From NCBI GenBank assembly GCA_963854835.1, contig OY978525.1, positions 31,519,253 through 31,583,252 on the forward strand: DNA of 64,000 nt. The letters run 5' to 3'. A program made the translations under genes and the position numbers. Under the pieces are notes generated by a model. The model saw only the letters and a program-made list of their open reading frames with translations, did no database searches and was not told the origin of the DNA. Origin of the DNA: Megamerina dolium. Taxonomy: Eukaryota; Arthropoda; Insecta; Diptera; Megamerinidae. Below, in pieces: positions 1 to 12,759 of the stretch (its first letter is position 1; every line of letters starts with the position of its first letter).

Positions 1-1195
1 TTTTTCTTTCTAGCAGATATACACAAAGATACTATGGATCGACCATCAGTCAATCCACCACCAATTTCCAATTCCATCATTTATAGATTTCGTTTATTGT
101 TGTTTGTTTATTTGCGTTGTTATATTTGTTCTTATGAAGAACGTTTTCTTTGTACGTCGCATCGAAATTCTTTCGCGTTTTCTGGCGCGCCTTGGCAAGT
201 GTTAATCAAATTAAGTGCATGTTAATGGAGCACTCTCATAGACGCACTCAGTACTCAATGATTTCCAATCTTTTATGAAATGCATAAACGAGTCTAAGGC
301 TGTTTCAATAGCTCAATGACTGATGACTTGTATATGAAACCATTCGTTCATCTACCCATTTTACAAACCCATGTCTGGTTACTTGCTTGTTTTACTTATA
401 GATATATGTACAGACAGAAGTATATACAAGTTGATGAATAATAAATTGTTAATCATAAATATTGCAAAATCAAAATGTATACAATTCTTCATATTGTTAA
501 ATTGAAAGGAAATAAATGACGAAGGGAAATAGAAAGAAAGAAAGTCTATATACATATGTATACTGGAGTAAAAATGTATATACACATTGGGCATACCATC
601 ACCATCATTATCATTTCACATTTTGAGGAGGCACAAAACATCAGTTACTGGTTATGCATTAATGGAGCGTTTAATGTCTCTTGGGATTTATGAAAACTGA
701 TTGCTACTAGCAAGTCAGACGTTCAGTCAGGGAGTTCATACTCTGTTACGCATTATTATTGTTTTGGTATATTTTATGTTTGCCTCCACTTTTTTTGGTA
801 TTCATAATTTTAAGTATATTTATTTCTTTCAAAAAATAAGTGAAAATTAAATTGAATTAAACTGTTGTTTGATCATTATTGAAGAGAAAATAAAAATAGA
901 TATTAATATCATTTTTAATGGACATTTGGATGGTCATTTAAATGACTAACTTTCGGTTGAATGAGTTTTAGGAAGACATCAATTACAAAGAAATATTTGT
1001 TAACCTTTTTTTTTTAAAAAGATAACATTTAATGAAACTCTAACTCTACTCTAACTATATATGGTTTCATGCTTTTCGAAATTTTTTCATATCATCGGCA
1101 CATCTCTGAATTGTAAATATTAAAATTCTTTCCACGATATATTCTAGTTTATAGCACGACACACTTACGTTTTCTCACTTTATCTGTTAACATTC
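1..1195. other. AT-rich DNA, no gene recognised
   Basis: Only short chance ORFs (up to about 70 codons) on both strands, no domain signature, no transposon ends. Probably intergenic or intronic DNA. Confidence 0.5.
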
Positions 1196-1199
1196 GGTA

Positions 1200-1640
1200 A
1201 GGAAAATGCTAGATATTTGTACGGATACATCTGAAATGGATATCGGTATATCCAATAAACTCAAAATTAAAAGACTCTTCAAGCGTCCACATTTCTAAAG
1301 CGCTTTTGAAATCGACATTGACGACTACGTAAATTATTGTCGAAAAAATTTTGCAACAAAAACGAAATAAATTGATCGGCATTATTGCAACAATTTTTGG
1401 CATTTATTTCAACTTTATTGAAAACATTTCTATTGCACATTACAACCAGAAAACATTTTTTCGACCTTATTGCAATAATGAATGTATTCATTTCGACTTT
1501 GTTGCAAAATTCTTTCGACATTAATTCATCAGTCGAAAAATAGTTAGTAATATAAAAACATTTCGACATTTTTACGAAAGAAAATGTCGACATTACTTCA
1601 GTATAAGAGATGTACGCTATTGATCGCAATAAAAGGCAGT
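1200..1640. repeat. CGACATT/TTGCAA-type dispersed repeat, locus 1
   Basis: The stretch is built from many variants of TTTCGACATTATTGCAA in both orientations, such as gtcgaaaaaattttgcaac near 1340 and atttcgactttgttgcaaa near 1490. Similar motif-rich DNA occurs at 15160-15375 and on both sides of the SINE at 28939-29303, so it is a dispersed repeat family. No coding capacity was recognised and I cannot place it in a known class. Confidence 0.5.
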
Positions 1641-3665
1641 GAACTCAGTCCTTCGACAATGCTAAATGTTAAAACTGTCAAATATTAGCACGTTGGATCC
1701 TCCACAGCATCACTGTGTTCGATTCACCATGATGTGCCTGAGTTTGCTAGGTCGTCGAACCGAGCGCCTATCGAGTAACAGTTCTGTATTGAGATCATCA
1801 CAAAGAAGAAAGTGAACGGAAGTTGCAACTGTGGGATGTTAAATGTCTCGAAGCATGTGGCCAAAAGTAAAGCAAAGATCAACTGTCACTCTCCTTAGAC
1901 TTATCACGAGACGACTTCAAAGGCAGTAGAAGTGTTGACGGGACAATGCATTACGCAACAAGGGCAATAATAATGAGGAAGAAGAGAAATAGCAATGAGG
2001 AGGATGAATAATAGTAAGGAGAATAGTAATAATAAGGAGGAGGAGGAAGAGGAATTTGCAGAATCTTAAGAAAATTTGATCCAAAAATATTAGTCATAAG
2101 AGCCTAATCTAACTTACTGTAGTTTATAGAACAAAATAAGTTCTTATTTAAGTTTTTAAACTACCACTTCAAATATATGTTTAGTCTTAAATACCTCGAG
2201 ACGACTTATGTTATTATTTATTGTACTTTACAATATCAGAAGTTCAAGCTAGAAGCTCGAGATGATGGAAATTGATGACTTTTAGGGTTAAACAAATGTA
2301 TAATAACATTTTTGCCTCGAAAGTATTATGAAAAACGGAAAATATATTATGCACAGATGTTTTCTAACATGAAAAAATATGGAAATCCGCCAACAATCCG
2401 TCACAAATTCTCTAGAACTGTTTATCAAAATTTTGTAGATTAAAAACTTTTTATTTCCAAAAATTTGGAATTTATGAAAACAATGCTGAATTTATAATTT
2501 AATGTTATAAACAGAAAGAAAATAGCGAAATATCAAATAATTTAACCTAAATAAAGCTTTTAGATTAATTATATCGTAATTTAAAATTGTCTCAAGTATA
2601 AAACTTCATGGTGTAAAATTGATATCATACCCTTAAGTAAAATAATAACTTTAATTTTAATAGATTCCTTTTTCTCTTTCGTTTTCAAAATTAAAAAAAA
2701 AAAATATTCTACTCCTATGGCCATTCAAAACAGAACCCAAAAAAGTCACAGAACCCCACAAGCATTAACATTACTAAAACAAAATACAGAACAAGCTGAT
2801 GTCAAAAGAAAATTATATTGTAATATTCACCCTCTTCAACATTTACCGAATATATTTATTTATATATTTCACTCATACAGGCATATTGTCAACCCTATTT
2901 GAACAAATTGAATCAAGTACTTCAATAAGAACGAGTATTTCTCTCACACTGCTCTATATATAAGTATGTATGTAGCTTATATATCTTAATATTTGCTGAA
3001 CTTGAGACTTCATATAACACAATGTATTTCCGCAATTGCATGTTTTATTATTGTTAATTTAATACATAGTACATATACAATATATTTGGACACTCACATA
3101 TGTTTTTGAAAATAAAACAAAAAATTTACATACAAATTTCATTTCACAAAAAAATATACGAAAAAGAGATCTCTTAAAAATACTTTATTTACAAATGTTA
3201 TATATTGTATATTATGGTATGGTAACACCTCCATTCAAAGCCATCGTTTCAATATTTACATATCAGTTGTTGAGTCAACTTCCGTTTGCAATTGACAATT
3301 TGGTGCGATAGATGTGTAATGGCAGTCGCATTCAATACAGAAAATACCACAATTTACATTTATACAAACACACAAACGTTCGACGATGGCTTAAATCCCG
3401 TCTTTCAACATATGAAATGTCTCAATAATATTTATAGCGACACTTTTTTTTAATGGCCGCCTTAACATATGCAAGAATTTTCTATACATTTATATTACAT
3501 TCACAGTATTCGCAGAGCAGGCCGCAATAATTTTGTAAGAAGTATTACAAAAAATAGACATTAAAATTAGAGAAGAATCTTAATCAGACTAGATGAGTCC
3601 ACCTTAAAAAGATAATAACTATTTTTTCTGAAAACTCCTATCAGAAAAACATGAGGGGTAATTTC
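1641..3665. other. Unassigned AT-rich DNA with a purine-rich tract
   Basis: No ORF with a recognisable domain. From about 1963 to 2054 the plus strand is almost pure A/G with some T (gaggaagaag-type units), a simple-sequence tract. The remainder is AT-rich with short homopolymers. Confidence 0.45.
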
Positions 3666-3666
3666 G

Positions 3667-5235
3667 ACTACAAGAATACAGACTGGCTTAAATATAAAAT
3701 GTTCACAACTTCACACCTTGAAACAAAAACTTCCCTAAAGTCTGAGCAGAAAATAAGCTCCGATATTTTGAATTTCACTCAATTGCTTTCCTAAGCAGTA
3801 AAAATTGCTACACCACGTTCTAAAGCTCATACCCGTCAAGAGTGTACTCATCAGGACATTCTAAAGCTCCTCTCAGAAAAAAAATTTCTTAGGGGAGAAT
3901 GGCAATTGCAGATATCACCTTATCTGAAGAAAAACCTGGGTGAATGTGCTAAAAAACTGCGTCGCCTTCTAACAGAAAAGGAAACCTCCGAGTTTCACGA
4001 GTTTGTAGAGACCCTCTGTCCTACAGAAGCCTCAAGCTATTCTCTATGGCGAACGGCTAAAAACTCGAAAAAACCCATTCCAATGGAGTCACCAATACGC
4101 CTCCCCAACGACGACTGGACAAGAAGTGATGCAGAAAAGGGAATTGCATTTGCAAATCATTTGGAACAAGTTTTCACCCCTAATTCTGCTAGTTCCGACT
4201 GTACACTACCAGAGGATGATGCTACTCCTACCGTCAAAGATGTCATGATTGCCATATAGGATCTGATATACGCTATCAAAAAACTCAATCCCAAAAAATC
4301 TCCAGAGCGCGATCTGATCGCATGCCAAATGATAAAAGAGCTCCCAGCAATAGCCATAATGCATCTTTTGAATATATTAAATGCTATAATACGCACTGGA
4401 TTCTTTACCTACTCATGGAAAATTTCCCAAATTACCATGATTCCCAAAGCTGGAAAGGATCCAAGAAACGCCTTTTCCTACAGACGAACTAGTCTGCTAA
4501 CAATTTTTTCAAAACTCTTTGAAAATTTGATAATAAGACGTATTAAAGACGTTGTCAAACAGTCTAATGTTATTCCCAACCACTAGTTTGGTTTTAGAGG
4601 AAGAAGCAATACTGTTCCACAGTTTTTCTAGATATCACTCAGGCATTCGATAAGGTCTGGCATGAAGGAATCTTGCACAAATTGAAAAGTATGTTACCTC
4701 TTAAAATCTACACATTGCTCGAAAGCCACCTCTCAGGTAGATGCTTTGTGGTGAAACAGAGAGACTTCATCTCAGATGAATACCCTATTTAAGGTGGTGT
4801 ACCGCAAGGCAGAGTATTAGACCCCCTGCTTTATACGTTGGTCACTGCAGATATGCCAACCGACGCCGAGACTCTCACCTATACTTTTGCCGATGATACC
4901 GCGATTTTGTGTACTCACACGAATCCGAAAGAGGCGTCAGAACTTCTCCAAGTACACGTCAACATGCTTCAAGAATGGCCTGATCGCTGGAGAATCAATG
5001 TCAATGAATCCAAATGCATTCATGTCACATTTACTCTAAGCAGGAGTTCTCGTCCCCCTGTGTAAATTAACTCTAAACCCTCTAATCACTCAGACGTCAG
5101 AAACTAAATATCAAGGAATGCATTTAGATTGCACTCAGTTACTCAGTTACCTAGACAAGCATCCCAATGCATTAGCGAGGCATCAAGGACACACCCGCCT
5201 GCAGAGAAAGGATGTGCTGCGCTTAGCATCAATTT
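3667..5235 (+). pseudogene. Decayed Jockey-like non-LTR retrotransposon, linker and reverse transcriptase
   Basis: Frames on the plus strand assemble into the middle and RT part of a LINE ORF2. The upstream linker (from about 3667) contains DILKLLSEKKFLRGEWQ and continues through the frame 3906-4259. The fingers region carries IKKLNPKKSP near 4275 and ITMIPKAGKDP near 4430, followed by the FGFR-type motif near 4590. The palm has GGVPQGRVLDPLLYT near 4793 and the catalytic FADD box near 4886. Several stops and frameshifts (for example at 4257 and 4584) interrupt it, so it cannot make an active enzyme. No endonuclease, RNase H or poly(A) tail was seen, so both ends are missing. The motif order is that of the Jockey clade; the exact family is not assigned. 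Confidence 0.85.
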
Positions 5236-5440
5236 AGATTATAAATTTATTCATTACATGATTACTTAAGTATTGTGCTACTTCTTTTCACATACCATAA
5301 CTACTCAAAGCACTGGCATTGGGAGGTTGGTAATGAATGATATAAATTCAAAAGTGAAATGTTAAATACTATACTATGAAGATTTATTGTTAGTTCTAAG
5401 TTATTTTTGGAAGATTCAATAAAAATGTATATAACGGCAC

Positions 5441-5784
5441 GTGGGTGCCGTAGTTCAGTAGATAATGTGTTCGCCTTCTGATCTGTAGGTCGTGGTTCAA
5501 TCCCCGACATAACAAATTTAATATCGATAAGATTTTTCTTTCGAACGATACCTACCTGTCGGCAAGCAATTGGCAATTCTTCCAACAGTAACAACTTGCC
5601 ATGAAAAAGCTTCTAAAAGAACTCTGTGACAAAGCTCAGAAAAAGTGATTCACAAGTGTTCTGCCGTTCGGAACCGGCTAAAATAAGTAGGTCCCTTCTA
5701 ATACTGTCTAAAATTTAAGACGCACAACAGTAATGGAAACGGAAGCTTTAAGTGCCACATATTTATTTATTTTTTTTTTATTTT
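5441..5784 (+). mobile_element. tRNA-derived SINE, copy 1 (near full length)
   Basis: The head has a pol III A-box-like stretch (tagttcagtagataatg, about 5451) and a B-box-like stretch (ggtcgtggttcaatcc, about 5489), as in a tRNA gene. A tRNA-unrelated body follows, with cctgtcggcaagcaattgg and ctgccgttcggaacc, and it ends in a T/A-rich tail after agtgccacatatttattt. Six other copies or fragments in this window share the same body (9250, 22816, 28939, 54104, 60702 and 62592). There is no protein product; mobilisation would need a LINE in trans. Confidence 0.85.
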
Positions 5785-7389
5785 AACCTGAAAAAAACCT
5801 TAAATAGCTGAATTTATTTTGTCAATAAAATAGCGCTCAGTATTACCAATTCAATCCCTTCTTGCTGCCAACAGTGAAAAATGCATTTGAAAAAAAAATG
5901 CAAAAGAAATACAAATCGAGGGGTGCCAGTGAAATTGAAATTAAATAAAATTAAAATGCCGGTGAAGAAAGCTATGAATTGTAGTTGTATGCAAATATAA
6001 ACATACATACATATATTCCATACGACAGCAATGCTAAAAGGACATTATAGCGATCACCATGAATATATGTAAGCAAAATGGTTGCCATACAAACATGTCT
6101 ACGGACATATTCAAATTTAAATCTGGCTGTTAGTGTTGTGTTAAATATTATGTTGTGAATTTATTGATACTTTCATTCGACATCTATCGTCTGTGTTTCT
6201 ATGTAGGCATTCACATACATATACGAGTTTATATACAAGCATGTGAGTATATGAATGTGTTTCAAATCAGTTGAAATTGAAAAATATTTAAATTGTATGC
6301 ATAGAATTTTGCTTTTCTATGAATGTATGTACAATATGTACAATAAATATAATGTGTCTACTTTTAGGCAAATAACAATGTGATGTATAAATTCAAAATG
6401 ACATTGAAAGGGATAATATGTTCGATAGAACGATTGAATAAGAAAATTTATTACTTTCTGTCTTATTGCTAATAGAATAATAATAATGGCAAACTACGCA
6501 TTTCTATTGTCTTTTTTCTTTTATTTTCAATACAATAGTATATCAATTTTAATTACATTTACATATTGTAAGTACTAATGCATATAGACACTTGTATGTA
6601 CTTGCTGATACAAAAATGTTCTGAAATGAAAGGGAAAGGATATATTCAATAAAAATGTCATCTGATTTAGAACAAGGCAACATCATTTGTAATTTATTAG
6701 CAATTTAGATGTACTCATCGTATATGTAATTCCAAAGCATACTTCTGTCATCTCTTTGTACTCGTATGCAATAGCAACCGATTTGTACCGGTGATAGATT
6801 AGCAAGATAAATAATATGGTGCAACGATTTATATGTTAAATTTTTTCCAAATTGTTGTATATACACAGATTTTTTTATGAGTAATGCTTGCAAACTGATA
6901 TGAATTATTTTGTCTCACACAGTTCATGAGGGTAGAATATTTTTTGCGTCCGGTGACTGTATCACATTAATATAGAAATATCGCAAAATTTCTGAGTGTT
7001 TCACAAGACTCAAGGATTTTTCATTTGTATGTCTTTTCATCAATATTTTTTTAAGGATTTTTTAATAATATTTCTTAAAGAAAAACTTAAATGCCCCATC
7101 ACCTTTTGAGGTAAAGGATTAAAATATATTACTATAAAATTCACGGCATAATTTTACAATAGAAGTCTAAACAAAAAAATATTGCTCAGTTGTACGAGTA
7201 CATTCAGGTGGGAAGTTTTATCAAGCAATTGCATACAACTGAAAGCAAAAATAAAAAATTCAATGGTGAAATTAAATAAAGTTACAAATATTATAGTGAT
7301 TTTCTTACTTATCTGGAATTCTGAATATGGAATTTCATCGATTGTGAATGAATTCCAAAATTTAGGCAGCCACATCTAGCTTGGTCTTT
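5785..7389. other. AT-rich DNA, no gene recognised
   Basis: Only short ORFs without domain similarity, and tracts of tatg/acata-type microrepeats. No terminal repeats were found. Confidence 0.45.
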
Positions 7390-7674
7390 CCACCGGATGT
7401 TCGATTTCGTCGCCATCCTTCTTTAAATTCCCATCTGCATTTTGATGAGATTAACTATATGAATATTGCCATACAGCTCATACAGTTCATAGTTGCACAT
7501 GATTCAGTTCTTGCCGCCAAAGCAATGACAGGTATGTTAAAAACGTTTACAGTGTGTCATTGAGCCAGCTTTATTCAGCAATAAATACAATAAATGGTAC
7601 ACATTACATTGGTACAAGCAATTAATGCCACACAGACCATCCCACTCTGAATCGACTCACAAAAGCAAGTTGCT
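7390..7674 (-). repeat. 285-bp LINE-derived segment, copy A
   Basis: On the minus strand the segment reads as a degenerate LINE tail: CNYELYELYGNIHIV corresponds to HELYELYADTDIV in the LINE fragment at 14250-14640. The complete 285 bp recurs at 8040-8324, where it interrupts a mariner. I see one substitution between the copies (near 7506: a here, g in the other). Confidence 0.85.
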
Positions 7675-7900
7675 TCGAATATTATCCAAGTGTAATACAA
7701 ACAAACAATGATAAAATAGAACCTCGAATAAAGATCTTTGAATTAAGTTCAAAAGATATTCGGCTAAGATTCTTCGTAAAATGTAATGCCAGCAATTAGG
7801 TGGATTAAAAAGTTTGGAATAATGCTAAGAAATGCATTCATTCATGTGAACCATTTATAAAAAGCTTCATCACTACTTAAAAATCAAAATAGTAAATATA

Positions 7901-9222
7901 AGGTGTAGTAAAAAGAAATCCATTATTTTTGCATTAAATTGAAGGTTTTATTTAGCATAGTTAGAATGATCCGATTTAGGTCAAATATGCACCGTTTTGT
8001 TCGATAACTTGTTACCATTTTGAAGGTAATTTCATAATGCCACCGGATGTTCGATTTCGTCGCCATCCTTCTTTAAATTCCCATCTGCATTTTGATGAGA
8101 TTAACTATATGAATATTGCCATACAGCTCATACAGTTCATAGTTGCACATGATTCGGTTCTTGCCGCCAAAGCAATGACAGGTATGTTAAAAACGTTTAC
8201 AGTGTGTCATTGAGCCAGCTTTATTCAGCAATAAATACAATAAATGGTACACATTACATTGGTACAAGCAATTAATGCCACACAGACCATCCCACTCTGA
8301 ATCGACTCACAAAAGCAAGTTGCTCATAGAAACCCTCGTCCCTATTGACAAAAAACTGGGACAGTCGATTTTCACAACTTTCCCTTGAGATGAATTTTTC
8401 ACCAGCAAAATCATTTGCCATAGACAGGAACAGGTAGTAATCACTTGGTGCCAGGTTCGGACTATAAGGTGGATAAGTGTGGAATAAGAACCTCCCAACC
8501 GAGCTCCCGGAGCTTCTGGCGAGTCACTATCGATAAGTGTGGCCTGACTTTATCCTGATGGGACGCAATTCCTCTCCTATTGGCCAAAGCTGGCCGCTTC
8601 TGGGCGTTGCTTCCTTCAGATGGTCCAATTGTTGACACTACAGGTCCGAATTAAGAGTTTAACCATAGGGGAGCAGCTCATAGTAGATGTGATTCCCTGC
8701 CAATCCCACCAAACACATAGCAAAACCTTCCTGAAAGTCAATCCTGACTTGGCCACCGTGTGGCATCCATACATCGAGCTTCTTTTTGTATCCAGCCTTA
8801 TTTAAATGGTTCCAAACGGCTTTTTGTGCAATGTTTAGCTCATGGGCAATAGAAAGAGTGCTAACATGATGGCCAGACTCGACGAATTCTATTATTTTAT
8901 CGATATTTTCGACAATTGGTCAGAGGGTGGTCCATCTTTGACATCAAAATTACCGGAACGGAATCGACGAAACCAAAATTGCACGTGATTTGCTGTTACA
9001 GTATCAGGACCATAAACACTATTCACATTTTCAGCCGTCTGGCTTGCGTTTTCGCCTTTAACGAAGAAAAATATGGCGTATTTTGTCTTTACTGGTGTCC
9101 ATCTTTGACGCGTGCTCAAACAATACTGAGTCAAGCAATCACAAATCTCACTTATACAACGCGAGATACAGATTACTAAAGCCATCTATTGGAAAAATAA
9201 TGGATTTCTTTTTACTACACCT
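7901..9222 (-). mobile_element. Mariner element (mellifera/capitata-like), inactive, with foreign insertion
   Basis: Terminal inverted repeats AGGTGTAGTAAAAAGAAATC (7901) and its complement ending at 9222 are flanked by TA on both sides (7899-7900 and 9223-9224). The minus strand encodes mariner transposase pieces. The N-terminal part (about 8925-9100) includes FWFRRFRSGNFDVKD. C-terminal parts near 8350-8520 resemble the usual sequence after the third catalytic Asp. The frame is broken by many stops and by an internal deletion near 8765. A 285-bp block (8040-8324) absent from the relative at 38756-39450 splits the C-terminal end. The subfamily name is inference from motif similarity. Confidence 0.9.
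8040..8324 (-). repeat. 285-bp LINE-derived segment, copy B, inserted in a mariner
   Basis: Near-identical duplicate of 7390-7674. The related mariner at 38756 runs uninterrupted through cataatgccactctcaaag, whereas here cataatgccac is separated from ctcatagaaaccc by the block. The block begins with ccac and ends with gct, the same short sequences as at the mariner break, which points to joining at microhomology. It has no terminal repeats of its own. Confidence 0.85.
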
Positions 9223-9249
9223 TATATGTTGCACTTATACGCCGCGTAG

Positions 9250-9393
9250 AGTTATTTTAGAAGCTTTCCGATGGCAAATTGTTACTGCCGAAAAATTGAC
9301 AATTGTTTGCTGACAGGTGGATACCGTTCGAAAGCAAAATCTGATATTGATATTTATGCTTCAGCCAGGGATCGAACCCACTTAAAGTCTTTC
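9250..9393 (-). mobile_element. SINE fragment, copy 2
   Basis: Reverse-oriented piece of the same tRNA-derived SINE as at 5441. It has gctgacaggtggataccgtt in the body and ggatcgaaccca as the complement of the B box. The tRNA-like 5' end and the far 3' end are missing. Confidence 0.75.
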
Positions 9394-9444
9394 AAAATTG
9401 CAGCCACTCTTGTTAATACATTTGCAGTTTAGACCAGTGTGAAG

Positions 9445-9985
9445 TAACCAACCTTTCTGACTTCCGTTGTGGCCGTACATGTGGATGCTCAGTAGACGTC
9501 ACTAAACCAGAATGTGTAGAAAAATCTCCATGATATTATATTGAACGATCCCAAAATGAAAGTGAGAGAGCTCGCTGAGATCACAAAGATTTCGTACGGC
9601 AGTGCGTTCAGTATCATACATGATATTTTGGGTATGAAAACGATCTGAGCATGATGGGTGCCGCATTTGATCATTATCAGGACAATGCGCCTGCTCATTC
9701 AACGTTAGTTGCGCAAGCAAAATTCCACGAAATCTGGTTTAAATTGATTTCTCAGCCATCGTATTCGCCAGATCTGGCATCCCAGTGACTTTTACCTATT
9801 TGCAGACCTTAAGAGATGGCTCACCAGTAGGAGATTTTCCTCAAATGACAAACTCATAGCTGAAATTAAGTCCTATTTTGGAGAACTATTGAAGGACTAC
9901 TTTTTGGAAAGATTAAGAACTTATTTCACGACTTATTTCATGTCTACGTTGAGTATTAAAAAGAGAGGGTTCGTGCTAGCCATTT
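9445..9985 (+). pseudogene. Mariner transposase relic with internal deletion
   Basis: Plus-strand frames give KMKVRELAEITKISYGSAFS (about 9556), a mariner helix-turn-helix. A jump then leads to DHYQDNAPAHSTLVAQAKF (about 9670) and SQPSYSPDLAS (about 9750), the second and third catalytic regions. The tail FLFADLKRWLTSRRFSSND reaches about 9850. About half of the ~345-residue protein is gone and frames are mixed. Exact ends and inverted repeats were not found. Confidence 0.8.
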
Positions 9986-9989
9986 GTTT

Positions 9990-11790
9990 CCACTCAAAGT
10001 TTATTCATCAATTAATTTCAATGGAAATAAGCGGAATGATTGTGCACGAAGGTAGAGGAGCCATTATGAGACTCCTCTAAGCAGATCAAGCAGAACTAAT
10101 TACTAAATCTGATTTGATTTTTTAGATTTTATTTGTTTCAATAAAAATTGAATTCATTAGATAAATTTCTAACCCATTTTTCAATATGTTAAACACATAT
10201 TTTTTTGAATTTTACAGCATTAAGGTTTAAACGAAATAATCGATTTAATATTTTTATTTTATATTACATGTTCCCACAACAACTTTGAAAATGTTTCACT
10301 ACTACAACTTTTACATATGAGTTATTATGTTGGCAAAATAAAATACCACAACTCACAAAAAATATATATAGAACAAAAAATATTACAATAAATATAAAAT
10401 TTTTTAATAAAAAATAATATAAAAAAAAGAGAATAAGTAAAAACTATACTAAGTATACTATACTAATACATATGTTCTACTTTCCAAAACTCAAGTATTT
10501 TTGCAATTTTCTTCTACTGATTACCTCATGACGGCAGCTGCTATTACTTCATACTCGTCGCTACTAGTACAACAAGCTCCGGCGAGTACATGTATAAATA
10601 CATGTGTAGTTATTTGCTCGTATTTGCTCATGATTTTCATCATACTACTATGTGTGTCTTGCACCAGCAATACTAGTAGCAAAGACTCACACCACCTTCC
10701 TTCTAACCATACTACTCTTGCTGATGAGTTTCAATTCTCTTGACGCACTTTGGTTTATCACACACAACAGACAACGTAACGCAATGCAACAAAACGCAAC
10801 TAAGTGGACTTTTATTTCTTTATTTTTTCAACAACGATACTCACACGACAGCATATCGCACAGCATAAGTGTGAGATGTATGGATCCATAGCAATTGTTA
10901 GACTAAGAAGGATAATAGAAAAATATTTTTTTTCCATATTTTTTTTTTTTTCGTTTTGTTCTCACTCATTTTGTAACAACATATTCTCGTACTTCTCATA
11001 TTTCATGGTGTAATTTCCTTCAGGAAAACAATTTAGATTAGTTGCGGGATGAAGCGATTTTTTTTCTAGTTTGTTTCTTTCTCTCCATTTTTTTTTTTCA
11101 ACATTACTTCATACACATTTCCTTCAATTGTTTGAAGTGTGCAATTTGTGTTGAGTGGTGAGTGTAGTAATATTTACTTTTTTTTTTCTTTTTTGGTTAC
11201 ATCTCTTTTATTTTCTCCCTATCATTTGTGCCGGTAGTTATGATGATGACTGGCGAGTGCGTTTAATAACAGGTTCATAATGGCAACATATTAATATTGT
11301 TAAGTGTTGTTGTGGTATTCGTTGTGGTATTTTGCCCTTGATACTTTTGATCTACTCAAGTAATGATAGTTATGACAATGAAGGGTGAAATGTTCATTTA
11401 TATGAAGTACATGCAAGTATGTAATGATGGTAAGAGCAAGGAAGGAAACAACAAGAACAATAAAATAAAGAAGACCGAATATTAGTTACTGTCATTTGCC
11501 AAAGTGATAAATGAGTAATAACAGAATTACTCTTAAAACTTTCAATCAAACTGTTCTGTGTACATATATCGCACATAAAAGAGAACTGCTCTAGAATTGC
11601 ACCCTGTATGATGTTCTTTTATTAAGTCACCTAAAAAATTATTACAACAGGCCATATTAAATTTACAATTTTTTTCTTGAGTGATTTAAGAATAATTCGA
11701 AAAGAAGGGTTAAAATTCATATCGGAGCGGAATATGTTGTTTGGGTACAAAAAGTCAAATTTCACAAGAAATCATTTTTTTTTTAATATT
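9990..11790. other. AT-rich DNA, no gene recognised
   Basis: Contains poly(T) tracts and CA/ACT-rich simple sequence around 10500-10900. The short ORFs lack domains. Nothing here supports a gene. Confidence 0.45.
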
Positions 11791-11792
11791 TT

Positions 11793-11990
11793 AACCCGTT
11801 AGCTTTGTCACAAAAGGGTCGTTTTGGCCCCTTTTTTAGAGAGTCTGAATAAAATGACATTTGGGGGTCGTTAAAGTGGGTGTTAAAGTGTTCTAGAAAA
11901 TTATTTACCGAAAAATTTCACTACGGGTATTCTCAGACAAAATCTTTATACAAGGTAAAAGTAAAAGTAAAAATTCACAGAAAATAAATA
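11793..11990 (+). repeat. TTAACCC-type dispersed repeat, copy 1
   Basis: Starts TTAACCCGTTAGC and contains the hyphenated palindrome gggtcgttttggcccc. The next ~190 bp match, in reverse orientation, the block at 25705-25915 (shared gtctgaataaaa, gttctagaaaattatt, gacaaaat). A TTAA followed by CCC is reminiscent of piggyBac-like ends, but no transposase is present, so that assignment is tentative. Confidence 0.55.
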
Positions 11991-12009
11991 ACAAATTCTT
12001 TTAATAATA

Positions 12010-12750
12010 GATGTCGCTCATCCATCAGGATGAAGGACAGTGCTGCTGTTGAGCGTAGTGTAGAGTTGGACCCAAATGAGTCAATTCAGCACCGAGTCCA
12101 GCAATTGGACTTGTGTGCATTCACTTCATGGAAAATCCCTATAAAATCTAGTTAGTGCAAGAATTGAAGCCACAATCTCGTCGTTTGTTTGGCCAATGAG
12201 CTGAAAATCAACTGTAAGTTGACGCATTGTTTTATCGCAAAATTCTATTCAGTGATGATGGTATGGAAACAATATAAATTGGCAAATTTTGAGTGAAGAC
12301 AGACGCCATCGCATCAACAAAAACTTATTTCTTGGTGCGGTTTATGGACTGGTGGAATCAGTGGTCCATACTTCTTCAAAAATGTGGCAGGACACAGCGT
12401 AATCGTCAATGGCGATCGGTGCAGAGCCATAATACCGAACTATTTAATTCCCCAATTGCGTTATATGATCTACAGCAAGATCTTGCAATTTAGCGCTTCT
12501 GAACTATTTTTTTTTTTCTTTTTGTGGAGATATGTGAAAGCGCTTGTTTATGCTGACAAACTAGCAACTTTGGGTAAGTTGCAAGCCAATATTGAGCGAA
12601 CTGTTGCCGAGATTGTTTAAAAAAGTAACCAAAAATTGAGTTTCCATATTACGTCACGTTCGTTCTAGACCCGGCGAACATATCCAAGCACTAATTGCAT
12701 AAAATTGTTTTCCAATAAAACATTTTTCATTTGTAAACTTATCTTACGCA
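12010..12750 (+). pseudogene. DD41D (rosa-type) mariner transposase relic
   Basis: Mixed plus-strand frames contain KILFSD (about 12240, first catalytic Asp), GGISGPYFFKN (about 12350) and HSVIVNGDRCRAIIPNYLIP (about 12390). These correspond to segments of the transposases at 35913-36967 and 57052-57763. The second catalytic region appears deleted. A distal piece reads KALVYADKLATLGKLQANIE (about 12538). Several stops make it inactive; inverted repeats were not identified with confidence. Confidence 0.8.
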
Positions 12751-12759
12751 AAAAATTTT

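Noticed and set aside
7390..8324. Tandem segmental duplication including the mariner start
   Set aside because: The sequences between and outside the two 285-bp copies do not match, and the second copy lies inside the mariner.
9083..9313. Plus-strand ORFs crossing the mariner end
   Set aside because: Antisense of the transposase and SINE; no independent support.
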